49,512 bases of DNA from an uncultured Acetobacteraceae bacterium (GTDB lineage Bacteria; Pseudomonadota; Alphaproteobacteria; Acetobacterales; Acetobacteraceae). Below are positions 11,751 through 20,372 of this stretch, piece by piece; position 1 is the first letter of the stretch, and every line of letters starts with the position of its first letter. Made by a program: the position numbers and the translations under genes. The notes beneath the pieces are model-generated. The model did no database searches. It was not told the DNA's origin and saw only the letters and a list, made by a program, of their open reading frames with translations. The stretch lies in contig CAIXDS010000226.1 of the NCBI GenBank assembly GCA_903918195.1, positions 1 through 49,512 of the forward strand, given 5' to 3'.

Positions 11751-11778
11751 TTGAAACCGTCGTTTCCCTCCCTATCTT
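11751..11778 (+). promoter_or_regulatory. Candidate sigma-70 promoter of the 33-aa membrane peptide
   Basis: TTGAAA (11751-11756), a 16-nt spacer and TATCTT (11773-11778). The expected transcription start is about 11785, roughly 24 nt before the peptide start codon. Called by eye from near-consensus boxes. Confidence 0.5.
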
Positions 11779-11808
11779 ATTGTATCTAAACAAGAACAGG
11801 GGTTGCAG

Positions 11809-11910
11809 ATGCAACACGAAGTTGCCTTTTATCCTCTGCTCCTGCCCGCGCTGATCACCTTCGGGGGCATCCTCTATGTTGGCTGGATGGCCCGGCTGGA
11901 GGAGGAGTAG
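11809..11910 (+). CDS. 33-aa single-span membrane peptide
   Basis: Short gene encoding 33 residues: a charged start (MQHEVAFY), one hydrophobic segment (PLLLPALITFGGILYVGW) and an acidic end (MARLEEE). AGGGG lies 8 nt before the ATG. It has its own candidate promoter (11751-11778) and a strong terminator (11960-11989), so it is a self-contained transcription unit of about 200 nt between two histidine kinase genes. Size and topology resemble small regulators or subunits of membrane complexes (CydX-like peptides), but I do not recognise a family. Confidence 0.6.
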   Translation: MQHEVAFYPLLLPALITFGGILYVGWMARLEEE

Positions 11911-11959
11911 GGGACGGGGCATGGCCCCGCCATCGCCAATTCCCATGTAACGTGTTCAG

Positions 11960-11989
11960 CGGGGGCACCAGGACGGTGCCCCCGTTTTT
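11960..11989 (+). terminator. Rho-independent terminator
   Basis: Perfect 10-bp stem CGGGGGCACC / GGTGCCCCCG around the loop AGGAC, followed by TTTTT. It closes the small-peptide transcript and insulates the downstream kinase. Confidence 0.85.
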
Positions 11990-12082
11990 GCTGCTTTCGG
12001 CCAGGATAAGCGGCGGCGGCAGGTTTGCCCGGCGGAGATGGCCGGACAGGATGGCAGGCGATTCTGCGGAACTCCCGAAGGC

Positions 12083-12114
12083 GTGACATCGTGCCCGCGT
12101 AAGGTTATACCTTA
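12083..12114 (+). promoter_or_regulatory. Candidate promoter with overlapping inverted repeat
   Basis: GTGACA (12083-12088), a 17-nt spacer and TATACC (12106-12111) form a plausible promoter for the kinase starting at 12148. The -10 box sits inside the inverted repeat TAAGGTTATACCTTA (12100-12114), a possible operator. Confidence 0.4.
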
Positions 12115-12147
12115 CAAAACACGACGCTGGGCGTCGAGGAACCTTGT

Positions 12148-15045
12148 GTGTTGCGGACGGATCACCCTGACCGGGGCGATGCCGGGGGCCGGCCTGCCGG
12201 CAGCCGGATATGGCTGCGCCAGGTCGTCGCGCGCGTCCCGGCGGCGATCGCCGTGTTCGACACCGATATGCGCTACCTGGCGGCCAGCGCGCGCTACGTG
12301 GCGGACTACCGGCTGGACGCGGCAACCCCGGCTTCGCTGGTTGGCCGCAGCCACTACGAGATGTTCCCTGAAATCCCGGACCGCTGGCGCGACGTGCACC
12401 GGCGCGTCCTGGCGGGCGAGACGATGGGGTCCGACGAGGACCCGTTCCCGCGCGCGGACGGACAAACCGACTGGCTGCAATGGGAAATGGCGCCCTGGCA
12501 CCGCGCCGACGGTTCGATCGGCGGTGCCATCCTGGTCTCCGCCTTCGTCACCGCGCGGCGGCAGGCCGAGGAAGCCTTGCGGGTCAGCGAACAGCGCTAC
12601 CGTGCCGCGCTGAAGGCGTCGCCGGTTGTCGTGTTCGAACAGGACCTCGATCTGCGCTACACCTGGATCGACAATCCCGTGTCGCATGACCGGCCGGAGG
12701 GCTTCGTCGGCCGCACCGACTTCGACATCCTCGAGAATGTGGAGGATGCGGCGGTCCTGACGGCGCTCAAGCGGCGCGTCATCGATACCGGTGAGGGGCT
12801 GCGCCAGGAAGTGCGGGTCCGGCACAAGGGATCGGAGCTGTTTTTCGAGCTGTCGGCCGAGCCGCTCCGGGATGCCGGCGGAGCGACGATCGGGGTCAGT
12901 TGCGCCGGCGTCGATATCACCGGGCGCAAGCGCATCGAGGCGGTGCTGCGCGAGAGCGAGACCAGGCTGCGCGTGGCGGCGGAAGCCGCCGGCCTGGGCA
13001 TCTTCGATGTGGATCTGCTCACCGGCGAGGCGAACTGGTCCGCCGAGATGTTCACCCTGCTCGGTATCGCGCCGACGCCGGACGGGCGCGCGCATACCAG
13101 CATGTGGCGCGACTGCGTTCACCCCGATGACGTGGCCGCCACCGAGGAGGCGAGGCGGCGGAGCGCCGTGGACGGCGTTCCCTACCACGCCGTTTACCGC
13201 ATTCGCCGCGTCAGCGACGGGGTCGAAAGCTGGATGGAAGGATACGGGCGGACCATCCGGCAGCCCGGACAGGCGGGTCGCCTGTATGGCGTTATGTTCG
13301 ATATCACCGGGCGCAAGAGCGCCGAGGCGATCCTGCGCGACGCGAACGCCGAACTGGAGCACCGCGTCGCCGCGCGTACCCGCGCGCTGACCGAGGCCGG
13401 ACGCGAGCTGCAGGCCGAGATGCGCCGGCGCGAGGAGGCGCAGGCGTCGCTGCTGCAGACCCAGAAGCTGGAGGCGCTGGGCCAGCTGACCGGCGGCGTG
13501 GCGCATGATTTCAACAACGTGCTCGCGGCCATCCTGGGCAGCTTCGATCTGCTGTCGGCCCGGATCACCGACGAGCGGCTGCTTCGCTTCGTGACCATCG
13601 GCGAGCGGGCGGCCCGCCGCGCCGAGGCGCTGGTGCGTCAGTTGCTCGCCTTCGCCCGCCGCGAACAGCTCACCCCCGTCACCATCGAGCCGGCCAGCCT
13701 GCTGCAGGACAACGCTTCCCTGCTTCGCCACGCGGCCGGCCCGCGGGTTTCCTACGTGCCGGACGTGGCGCCCGAAACCTGGCCGGTCCTCGCCGATGTC
13801 CACCAGCTGGAAGTCGCGCTGCTGAACCTGACGGTGAACGCGCGCGACGCGATGCCGGAGGGCGGCCGGCTCAGCATCGCCAGCCGCAACGTGAACATCC
13901 CCGAAACCGGGGGGAAAGAGGGGGGCGAGCCGTGCCCGCCCGACCTGCCGCCGGGCGACTACGTCGTGCTGACGGTGCAGGACACCGGCGCCGGCATGCC
14001 GCCCGAGGTGCTGGCGCGCGCGACCGAGCCTTTCTTCACGACCAAGGAGGCCGGCCGCGGAACCGGGCTCGGCCTGGCCATGGTGCATGGATTTGCCGTT
14101 CAGTCCGGCGGCGCGCTGCGCATTCAGAGCACCCCGGGCGAGGGCACGCGGGCGGAGATCTGGCTGCCGCGCGCCGCCGCCCGGATGGCCGGGCCTGACG
14201 GAGAGGAGCCGGCGGGCGATCCGGGCCTGCACGGCGACGCCACCCTGCTGGTGGTGGACGACGATGACCAGGTCCGGCCGGTCACGTCCGACTTCCTGCG
14301 TGACCTCGGCTACACGGTCATCGAGGCGGCGAGCGCCGAGGCCGCCGAGGTTCTGGCCCATGCGGCAGGCGGGGTGGACCTGGTGATCACCGACGTGGTC
14401 ATGCCCGGCGCCGACGGTCCTGCTCTCGCCGCGCACCTGCGCGCCGACTGGCCGGGACTGCCGGTTCTGTTCGTGACCGGCCACGCCGACCGCGCCCGGC
14501 TCGAGGGTGAGGTGGTGCTCGCCAAGCCGTTCAGCAGCACTGAGTTGGGCCGGCGCGTGCTGGAGCGCCTGGGGCGCGGCGGCGGAGATGCCGGCGAAAC
14601 CCTGCTGGCCGCGCGTCTGCGCGCGCCGCAACTGCGCGAAGCCTACCAAGCCTGGCGCCGGGCCCGGCTGCCCGGCCGGCTGCCGGCACGGGCGGAGTTC
14701 AACCTGTCCGCCCTGTCGGCCGCCGCCGAGGCTTTCCTCGTCGCGGTGTCCGGCACGTCCGAACAGCCTGGATTCCGTTTTGTCACCGTCGGCGCGGCGT
14801 TGACGGACCGGCTCGGCCGGGCGTTGGACGGCACCTCGCTGGCCGCCGACGAAGCACTCGGGTCGCTGGAGGACGGCTATCGCCGCTGTGTGCGCACCGG
14901 CCTGCCGACCTATGAGTATGCGCGCTACCGCGTCGGCGACGAGCCTCCCATGCTGTTCGAACGCCTGCTGCTGCCGCTGTCCGATGGTGGCGGCGGGCTG
15001 ACCCATCTCGCCGGAATCGTGCTGTTCACGAACATTCCCGTCTGA
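12148..15045 (+). CDS. Multi-PAS hybrid histidine kinase with C-terminal PAS-like domain
   Basis: 965-aa soluble kinase. Three PAS domains (about 25-138, 150-262, 272-390), a coiled coil (392-435), HisKA with His453 in GGVAHDFNNVL, HATPase (N-box NLTVNARDAM, DTGAGM, GTGLGL), and a receiver with Asp749 in LVITDVVMPGA. After the receiver there is a further domain of about 150 residues (RAPQLREAYQAWRRARLPGRLPAR.. to LLLPLSDGGGG), resembling the PAS_5 family common in alphaproteobacteria. Start is GTG at 12148 with GAGGA 7 nt upstream. Its pairing with the PYP gene 10 nt downstream suggests light input to this kinase; that is inference. Confidence 0.88.
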   Translation: MLRTDHPDRGDAGGRPAGSRIWLRQVVARVPAAIAVFDTDMRYLAASARYVADYRLDAATPASLVGRSHYEMFPEIPDRWRDVHRRVLAGETMGSDEDPFPRADGQTDWLQWEMAPWHRADGSIGGAILVSAFVTARRQAEEALRVSEQRYRAALKASPVVVFEQDLDLRYTWIDNPVSHDRPEGFVGRTDFDILENVEDAAVLTALKRRVIDTGEGLRQEVRVRHKGSELFFELSAEPLRDAGGATIGVSCAGVDITGRKRIEAVLRESETRLRVAAEAAGLGIFDVDLLTGEANWSAEMFTLLGIAPTPDGRAHTSMWRDCVHPDDVAATEEARRRSAVDGVPYHAVYRIRRVSDGVESWMEGYGRTIRQPGQAGRLYGVMFDITGRKSAEAILRDANAELEHRVAARTRALTEAGRELQAEMRRREEAQASLLQTQKLEALGQLTGGVAHDFNNVLAAILGSFDLLSARITDERLLRFVTIGERAARRAEALVRQLLAFARREQLTPVTIEPASLLQDNASLLRHAAGPRVSYVPDVAPETWPVLADVHQLEVALLNLTVNARDAMPEGGRLSIASRNVNIPETGGKEGGEPCPPDLPPGDYVVLTVQDTGAGMPPEVLARATEPFFTTKEAGRGTGLGLAMVHGFAVQSGGALRIQSTPGEGTRAEIWLPRAAARMAGPDGEEPAGDPGLHGDATLLVVDDDDQVRPVTSDFLRDLGYTVIEAASAEAAEVLAHAAGGVDLVITDVVMPGADGPALAAHLRADWPGLPVLFVTGHADRARLEGEVVLAKPFSSTELGRRVLERLGRGGGDAGETLLAARLRAPQLREAYQAWRRARLPGRLPARAEFNLSALSAAAEAFLVAVSGTSEQPGFRFVTVGAALTDRLGRALDGTSLAADEALGSLEDGYRRCVRTGLPTYEYARYRVGDEPPMLFERLLLPLSDGGGGLTHLAGIVLFTNIPV

Positions 15046-15055
15046 GGGCGTCCCG

Positions 15056-15442
15056 ATGACCGACAAGCCGCCCGACTTCGACCAGCCTGACCTCGCCGCC
15101 GCGATCGAGCGCCTGCCGGTCGAGGCGCTCGACGACCTGCCGTTCGGCGCGATCCGGCTGGATGCCGATGGAAACGTGGTGGTGTACAGCGGGGCGGAGA
15201 AACGATTATCCGGCTACGGCGACCGGCCGGCCCTGGGGCAGCATTTCTTCACCCGGATCGCGCCCTGCATGGATACGCCGGCGTTCCACGGCCGCATCGC
15301 GCGCGCGCTCGCCGCCGGCGCGGCCGATATCGAGTTCGGCTGGATCGGCGATTTCGGCAGCGCGGAGCGGGAGTTGCGCGTGCGCGTGCAGCCGGCGACC
15401 GGCGGCGGATGCTGGATCTTCCTGCGGCGCGAGACTGCCTGA
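15056..15442 (+). CDS. pyp: Photoactive yellow protein homologue
   Basis: 128-aa PAS-fold protein that aligns along its length with Halorhodospira PYP. Shared blocks are LPFGAIRLDADGNVVVY (PYP: LAFGAIQLDGDGNILQY) and FFTRIAPCMDTPAFHGR (PYP: FFKDVAPCTDSPEFYGK). The p-coumarate-binding Cys69 is present as Cys71, and the chromophore hydrogen-bond partners Tyr42 and Glu46 as Tyr44 and Glu48. Thr50 is Ser52 and Arg52 is Tyr54, so colour and photocycle speed may differ. It follows the PAS kinase by 10 nt and is probably co-transcribed. The chromophore enzymes (tyrosine ammonia lyase, coumaryl-CoA ligase) are not in the window, so holoprotein formation is not proven. Confidence 0.85.
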   Translation: MTDKPPDFDQPDLAAAIERLPVEALDDLPFGAIRLDADGNVVVYSGAEKRLSGYGDRPALGQHFFTRIAPCMDTPAFHGRIARALAAGAADIEFGWIGDFGSAERELRVRVQPATGGGCWIFLRRETA

Positions 15443-15523
15443 CCCGCCGCCGCGCGCCGCGTCGCGACCGGTTTCCCGCCGCCGCGATAGACCCCGCTGG
15501 CGGCGGCGTGATAGGCGCGCGGC

Positions 15524-17221
15524 ATGAACCTGCCGCTTTCCACGGCGCCGGCGCCGGACCTCGCCGCCCTGCTGGTGCAGCGCGGCTGCGACGTGCGCGC
15601 CGTCGAACGCGGCCGGCGGGTCGCCGCCGAGAGCGGTCAGCGGCTGGAATCGGTGCTGCTGCAGCTCGGCCTGGTCGGCGAGCGCGAACTGGCGGAGGCG
15701 TTCGCCGAGCTGCTGCGGGCCGTGGTGGTGGTGCCGTCGCGCTATCCCGACAGCCTGCCGGACGCCGCCGCCGCGATCGCGCCGCGCTTCCTGCGCAGCG
15801 CCCGCGCCCTGCCGCTGGCGGTCGAGCACGGCGCGCTGGTGGTGGCGCTGGCCGACCCGCTCGACCGCTTCGCCGCCGATGCCATCGCCGCCGCCACCGG
15901 CCTGCCGGTGTGCGTCGAGGTGGCGGTGCCGATCGAGCTGGAGGCGGCGCTGGACCGGCTCTGCCCCGCCGAGGAGGAGGCTGACGGCCGGGGCGATGCC
16001 GAGACCGGTGGCGATCCGCTGGAGGAGGATGCCGAGCGGCTGAAGGATCTGGCCAGCGAGGCGCCGGTGATCCGGCTGGTCAACCAGATCATCGCCCGCG
16101 CGGTGGAGACCCAGGCCTCGGACATCCACATCGAGCCGTTCGAGGACGCGCTGCGCGTGCGCTACCGCTACGACGGTGTGCTGCACGAGGCGGAAAGCCA
16201 GCCGCCGCGCCTGGCCGCGGCGATCACCTCGCGCATCAAGATCATGGCCCGGCTCGACATCGCCGAGCGCCGGTTGCCGCAGGACGGGCGCATCCGGCTG
16301 GCGGTGCGCGGCCAGGATGTCGATTTCCGGGTCTCAACCGTTGCCTCGATGTACGGCGAGACGGTGGTGCTGCGCGTGCTCGACCGCAGCGCGGTGGTGT
16401 TCGACTACGCCCGGCTCGGCCTGTCGGAGCGGGTGGTGGGGCGGCTGGCGCAGGCGCTGCAATTGCCCAACGGCATCGTGCTGGTGACCGGCCCGACCGG
16501 CAGCGGCAAGACCACCACGCTCTATACCGGCCTGCTGTCGCTCAATTCGGTGACGCGCAAGGTGGTCACCGTCGAGGACCCGATCGAATACCAGCTGCGC
16601 GGCATCAACCAGATCCAGGTCAAGCCGCAGATCGGCCTGAATTTCGCCAGCCTGCTGCGCTCGATCCTGCGGCAGGACCCCGATGTCATCATGGTCGGCG
16701 AGATCCGCGACCTGGAGACCGCGCAGATCGCGGTGCAGGCGGCGCTGACCGGGCATCTGGTGCTGTCCACGCTGCATACCAACTCGGCGGCGGCCAGCAT
16801 CACCCGGCTGCGCGACATGGGGCTGGAGGATTATCTGATCACCGCGGTGCTGCGCGGCGTGCTGGCGCAGCGCCTGCTGCGCCGGCTGTGTCCGGATTGC
16901 TGCCGCCCCGCCGAGGCGCCGCCCGAGTTGGTCGAGCGGTTCGGGCTGGCGTGCCCGGACGGCCCGCCGGTGCTGTGGCACGCGGTCGGTTGCCCGCTCT
17001 GCCGCGGCACCGGCTATCGCGGCCGCCAGGCGATCGCCGAGTTCCTGGAGCCGAACGACGAGACCACGCGCCTGGTGTTCTCCCGCGCTGACCACGCCGC
17101 GATCGAGCGCGCCGCCGTCGCCGCCGGCATGACGACGATGTTCCAGGCCGGGCTGGAGGCGGCGCTGGCCGGCACCACGACGATCGAGGAAGTGGTGCGC
17201 AGCATTCGTGCAGAAGCGTAG
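15524..17221 (+). CDS. gspE: Type II secretion ATPase GspE
   Basis: 565-aa cytoplasmic ATPase that powers the type II secretion pseudopilus. N-terminal GspE-N domain (1-140), an acidic linker, Walker A GPTGSGKT (323-330), Asp box with VTVEDPIEYQL, Walker B DPDVIMVGEIRD, and the Zn-binding cysteines LCPDCC and GCPLC near residues 455-495. First gene of the gsp locus, followed after 15 nt by gspF. The ATG at 15524 lacks a strong ribosome site but begins the usual N-terminal domain. Confidence 0.95.
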   Translation: MNLPLSTAPAPDLAALLVQRGCDVRAVERGRRVAAESGQRLESVLLQLGLVGERELAEAFAELLRAVVVVPSRYPDSLPDAAAAIAPRFLRSARALPLAVEHGALVVALADPLDRFAADAIAAATGLPVCVEVAVPIELEAALDRLCPAEEEADGRGDAETGGDPLEEDAERLKDLASEAPVIRLVNQIIARAVETQASDIHIEPFEDALRVRYRYDGVLHEAESQPPRLAAAITSRIKIMARLDIAERRLPQDGRIRLAVRGQDVDFRVSTVASMYGETVVLRVLDRSAVVFDYARLGLSERVVGRLAQALQLPNGIVLVTGPTGSGKTTTLYTGLLSLNSVTRKVVTVEDPIEYQLRGINQIQVKPQIGLNFASLLRSILRQDPDVIMVGEIRDLETAQIAVQAALTGHLVLSTLHTNSAAASITRLRDMGLEDYLITAVLRGVLAQRLLRRLCPDCCRPAEAPPELVERFGLACPDGPPVLWHAVGCPLCRGTGYRGRQAIAEFLEPNDETTRLVFSRADHAAIERAAVAAGMTTMFQAGLEAALAGTTTIEEVVRSIRAEA

Positions 17222-17236
17222 CGGGGCAGAAGCCTG

Positions 17237-18463
17237 ATGGGCGAGTGGCGCTACACCGCGATCGACCGCGCCGGCCAGACCACTACCGGCCGCCTGGAGG
17301 CGGCCGACGAGGCCGAGGTGTTGCGCCATCTGCGCCGCCAGGGCGCGGTTCCGGTGCAGCTTGTGCCGCCCGGACGCGCCAGCCTGCTGAGCGGGCTGCT
17401 GGCGCTGGAGTTCGGCCGCGGCGACGCGCTGACCCGCCAGGACGTGACCGCGCTGCTGCGCGAACTGGCGACCATGCTGGGCGCCGGCCAGGACCTCGAC
17501 CGGGCGCTGCGCTTCCTGGTCGATACCGCCGCCAATGCGCGCATCCGCCGGGTTGCCTCGGCGCTGCGCGACGCGGTGCGCGACGGCAGCGCGCTGGCCG
17601 CCGCCATGGCCGCCCAGCCGCGCAGCTTCTCGCGGCTGACCATCGGCCTGGTGCGGGCCGGCGAGGCCGGCGGCACGCTCGCGCCCACGCTGGAGCGGCT
17701 GGCGACGCTGATGGAGCGCGAGCGCAGCCTGGCCGCGACGGTGCAGTCCGCCCTGATCTACCCGTCGCTGCTGCTGGTGGCGGCCACCGGCGCGATCGCC
17801 CTGCTGCTGACCCAGGTGCTGCCGCAGTTCGTGCCGCTGTTCGAGCAGAACGGCGCGCAACTGCCGGCCTCGACCCAGATGCTGATCGCCGCCGGCGACG
17901 CGGTGGCGGCCTATGGCCCGGCCACGCTGCTCGGGCTGGCGGTGCTGCTGGCGGCCGGCCGGGTGGCGCTGCGGCGGCCGGGGCCGCGGCTGGCGTTCGA
18001 CCGGCTGCGGCTGCGGCTGCCGGTGTATGGCGGGCTGGCGCGCGAGGTGATGGCGGCGCGGCTGTGCCGCACCCTGGGCACGCTGCTGGAGAACGGGGTC
18101 GCGCTGATTCCGACGCTGGCGATCGTGCGCGAGGTGCTGGGCAACGAGGCCGGCGCGCGCGGGCTGGATCAGGCGGCGGTGAGCGCCCGCGGCGGTGCCG
18201 GGCTGGCCGCGCCGCTGGAGCAGACCAGGCTGTTTCCGGTCCGCATGATCCATCTGCTGCGGCTGGGCGAGGAGACCGCGCAGTTGGGCGCGATGGCGCT
18301 GCGCGCGGCCGAGATCCACGAGGACCGCACCCGCATCGTCACCCAGCGCCTGGTGTCGCTGCTGACGCCGGCGATCACCATCGTCATGGGCGCGGTGATC
18401 GCCGGCATTGTTTCATCGCTGCTGCTGGCGATGCTGAGCCTCAATGATCTGGCGCAGCAGTGA
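17237..18463 (+). CDS. gspF: Type II secretion inner-membrane platform protein GspF
   Basis: 408 aa, duplicated GspF/PilC fold: cytoplasmic domains at about 60-180 and 265-385, each followed by membrane spans (SALIYPSLLLVAATGAIALLLTQ-type segment; C-terminal ITIVMGAVIAGIVSSLLLAML). It anchors GspE to the inner membrane. The first residues (GEWRYTAIDRAGQTTTGRLEA) match the family start. The gsp operon is interrupted immediately after this gene by two cytochrome genes on the opposite strand. Confidence 0.95.
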   Translation: MGEWRYTAIDRAGQTTTGRLEAADEAEVLRHLRRQGAVPVQLVPPGRASLLSGLLALEFGRGDALTRQDVTALLRELATMLGAGQDLDRALRFLVDTAANARIRRVASALRDAVRDGSALAAAMAAQPRSFSRLTIGLVRAGEAGGTLAPTLERLATLMERERSLAATVQSALIYPSLLLVAATGAIALLLTQVLPQFVPLFEQNGAQLPASTQMLIAAGDAVAAYGPATLLGLAVLLAAGRVALRRPGPRLAFDRLRLRLPVYGGLAREVMAARLCRTLGTLLENGVALIPTLAIVREVLGNEAGARGLDQAAVSARGGAGLAAPLEQTRLFPVRMIHLLRLGEETAQLGAMALRAAEIHEDRTRIVTQRLVSLLTPAITIVMGAVIAGIVSSLLLAMLSLNDLAQQ

Positions 18464-18486
18464 GGCGCCATCGCCTCGGACCAGAC

Positions 18487-18514
18487 CTCCCCGGTCGCCC
18501 GCGGCACCGGGGAG
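18487..18514. terminator. Bidirectional hairpin between gspF and cytochrome gene
   Basis: Nine-bp perfect stem CTCCCCGGT (18487-18495) / ACCGGGGAG (18506-18514), 10-nt loop, no T-tract. It sits between the convergent ends of gspF and the cytochrome gene. It resembles, in inverted orientation, the larger hairpin at 20640-20689. Confidence 0.5.
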
Positions 18515-18534
18515 ACTCTGATCCGGCTGGCGCA

Positions 18535-19368
18535 TCAGTTCGTCGGCAACGCCAGACCGCCAACATACTTATAGCTGTGATATTTGATTGCCCCGGCTGC
18601 GGGGCAGGTGTGCGGGACCGGGCCGGTCTGCCCTTGAACGACTGTGGGCGGGGTGTTCGAGTTGTTGAAGCTGGAGACCGTGCCCGAAATGCAGGGGATG
18701 GAACTCAGATACTGCCAGATCGCATCGAGGTCGCCGTCGGTCAGGCCTGACAGGGCAGGCCAGGGCATGACCTGGAGCGTGGCTGCGTTGCCGGGGGAGG
18801 CAATGGGCGCATTGGCGTTCTGGAAATCATGGCCGGTTCGGAGCGTCTTGAAGAACGTTGCCTCATCGGCGATTGCCGCCGGCAGCGGCTTGCCGGTTGA
18901 CCAATCCGGCGTCAGGTTCCTGGCGAATTCGCCGCCGAAATTGCCGCCGCCCGCCAGATACCCCGCGGTATTGATCACCGTGGTGCCGGTGAAGGCAGCC
19001 AGCCGCGGGTCCCCGCCTACGGCAAATTCGGCGCCCGATCCAAGCAAACGGCTGGTGTGGCAGCCGTCGCAGTCGCCGGCGGAGTTTACCCAGTAGCTGC
19101 CGATGGCCACCTGCAGCGGGTTCCGGCCGAGCAGATTGAGCCCAACCGGTGCGATGGCGAAGCCCTGGGCGATCCGTTGGTCGTCCCTGCCGACCGGACA
19201 GGCCGGGTAGTCCTGTGAGCCGAGGCCGCAGCTTGGGCCGTTCGTGGCGGGCGCGGCGGGCGCGGCGGGCGCGGGCTGGGCCGGCAGCAGCGTGGCACCG
19301 ACCACAAACGCAGCCCCGAGCAATCCGGCTGGTTTGGCCAAGGCTTTCGTCGCTTTCTTGAACAGCAT
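18535..19368 (-). CDS. Periplasmic c-type cytochrome (paralogue A)
   Basis: 277 aa with a Sec signal peptide (KPAGLLGAAFVVGATLLPAQPAPA). One haem c site CDGCH at residues 100-104, and a likely distal ligand in VMPWPALSGLTDGDLDAIWQYL, a cytochrome-c-type C-terminal helix. Ser/Gly-rich loops and extra cysteines (GPSCGLG, YPACPVG, SIPCIS) may form disulfides. The start at 19368 has GAGGGA 7 nt upstream; the frame is open further but without a signal peptide. It is paralogous to the next gene and probably co-transcribed with it. Specific redox partner unknown. Confidence 0.8.
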   Translation of the reverse strand: MLFKKATKALAKPAGLLGAAFVVGATLLPAQPAPAAPAAPATNGPSCGLGSQDYPACPVGRDDQRIAQGFAIAPVGLNLLGRNPLQVAIGSYWVNSAGDCDGCHTSRLLGSGAEFAVGGDPRLAAFTGTTVINTAGYLAGGGNFGGEFARNLTPDWSTGKPLPAAIADEATFFKTLRTGHDFQNANAPIASPGNAATLQVMPWPALSGLTDGDLDAIWQYLSSIPCISGTVSSFNNSNTPPTVVQGQTGPVPHTCPAAGAIKYHSYKYVGGLALPTN

Positions 19369-19466
19369 TGTCGTTTCCCTCGATTTTACGTTACCGTCGC
19401 GTTTCTTGGCCACGCAGATCCGCGGTAATGCAGCGGAACCGTCGTGGCTTTGCTCCGGGTAACGCA

Positions 19467-20372
19467 TCATCCACCCACCGGCACGGCCTGGCCGCCCAGC
19501 CACTTATACTTTTTGTACTTGCTGGCCGGTATGGCTGGATTGCAGGCGTTGTCCAGGATGCCGGAGCCGGCGGTGGTGGGGCCATTGATGGTGCCGTCGG
19601 CGGTGGGGTATGCGGCAACTTCGGCGGGGGTCGCCGCGCTGCCGTCCGGATTCTTTCCAAATCCCGCAAGATAGCTTGCCGACGGTGGATTATTGCCGTT
19701 GCAGGGAATCGCGCTCAGGTATTGCCAGACCGCGTTGAGGTCGTTGTCGGTCAGCAGGCGCACCGTCGGCCAGGGCATGGTCTGCAGCAAGGCGGGTTTC
19801 GTCGCGGCTGATACGCAGGACGGACAGTACGTGGCGATCTTATCGACATCGGTGCCGTTATGAATGACATCCCAAATGTCCTTCCAGCCGGCGCCGCCCG
19901 CCGCATAGTTGGGGGTTTTTGCGGTCACGGATGTGGCGTTGGAATCCGGCGAGGGGGTCAGGTTCTTGGCGCGGAGTTTCCCGAAACTTGCGCCGCCCGC
20001 CAGAAACGTTGTTGGATCGATGGTGAACTGCGCCACGCCTTTGACGATCGTGCCGGTGTAGGGCCCGTTGGGCGGCGGCAGATCGTAGGGGTTGCCTGAC
20101 GGAATATACTGAGTTGTATTGCCGTGGCAGTGGTTGCAGACGCCGGCGGTGTTGATGATGTAGCTGCCGAGGCCCACCAGCGCCGGATTTTTGCCGTCGA
20201 GGTTAACGCCCACCGGCGTTGTCGCATAGCCGGCGGCGATTCTGGCATCGGTGCCCGGGTCGATCTGGGCCTGCGCGCCCTGGGCCGGTATCAGCATGGC
20301 GCCGGCCACAAGTGCCCCGCCGAGCAGCGTGGCCGGTGTGGCCAACGCCTTTCTCGTTTTCCCGAATTTCAT
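19467..20372 (-). CDS. Periplasmic c-type cytochrome (paralogue B)
   Basis: 301 aa with a signal peptide ending AQGAQAQ. Haem site CNHCH at residues 79-83 and a distal segment TMPWPTVRLLTDNDLNAVWQYL matching paralogue A. The two share order and spacing of motifs (Y/F-A-x-x-P-V-G-x-N-L, L-x-A-K/R-N-L-T-P), so they arose by duplication. The ATG at 20372 has GGAAGGGA 7 nt upstream. Position inside a type II secretion locus is unusual; no link to secretion is evident from sequence. Confidence 0.82.
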   Translation of the reverse strand: MKFGKTRKALATPATLLGGALVAGAMLIPAQGAQAQIDPGTDARIAAGYATTPVGVNLDGKNPALVGLGSYIINTAGVCNHCHGNTTQYIPSGNPYDLPPPNGPYTGTIVKGVAQFTIDPTTFLAGGASFGKLRAKNLTPSPDSNATSVTAKTPNYAAGGAGWKDIWDVIHNGTDVDKIATYCPSCVSAATKPALLQTMPWPTVRLLTDNDLNAVWQYLSAIPCNGNNPPSASYLAGFGKNPDGSAATPAEVAAYPTADGTINGPTTAGSGILDNACNPAIPASKYKKYKWLGGQAVPVGG

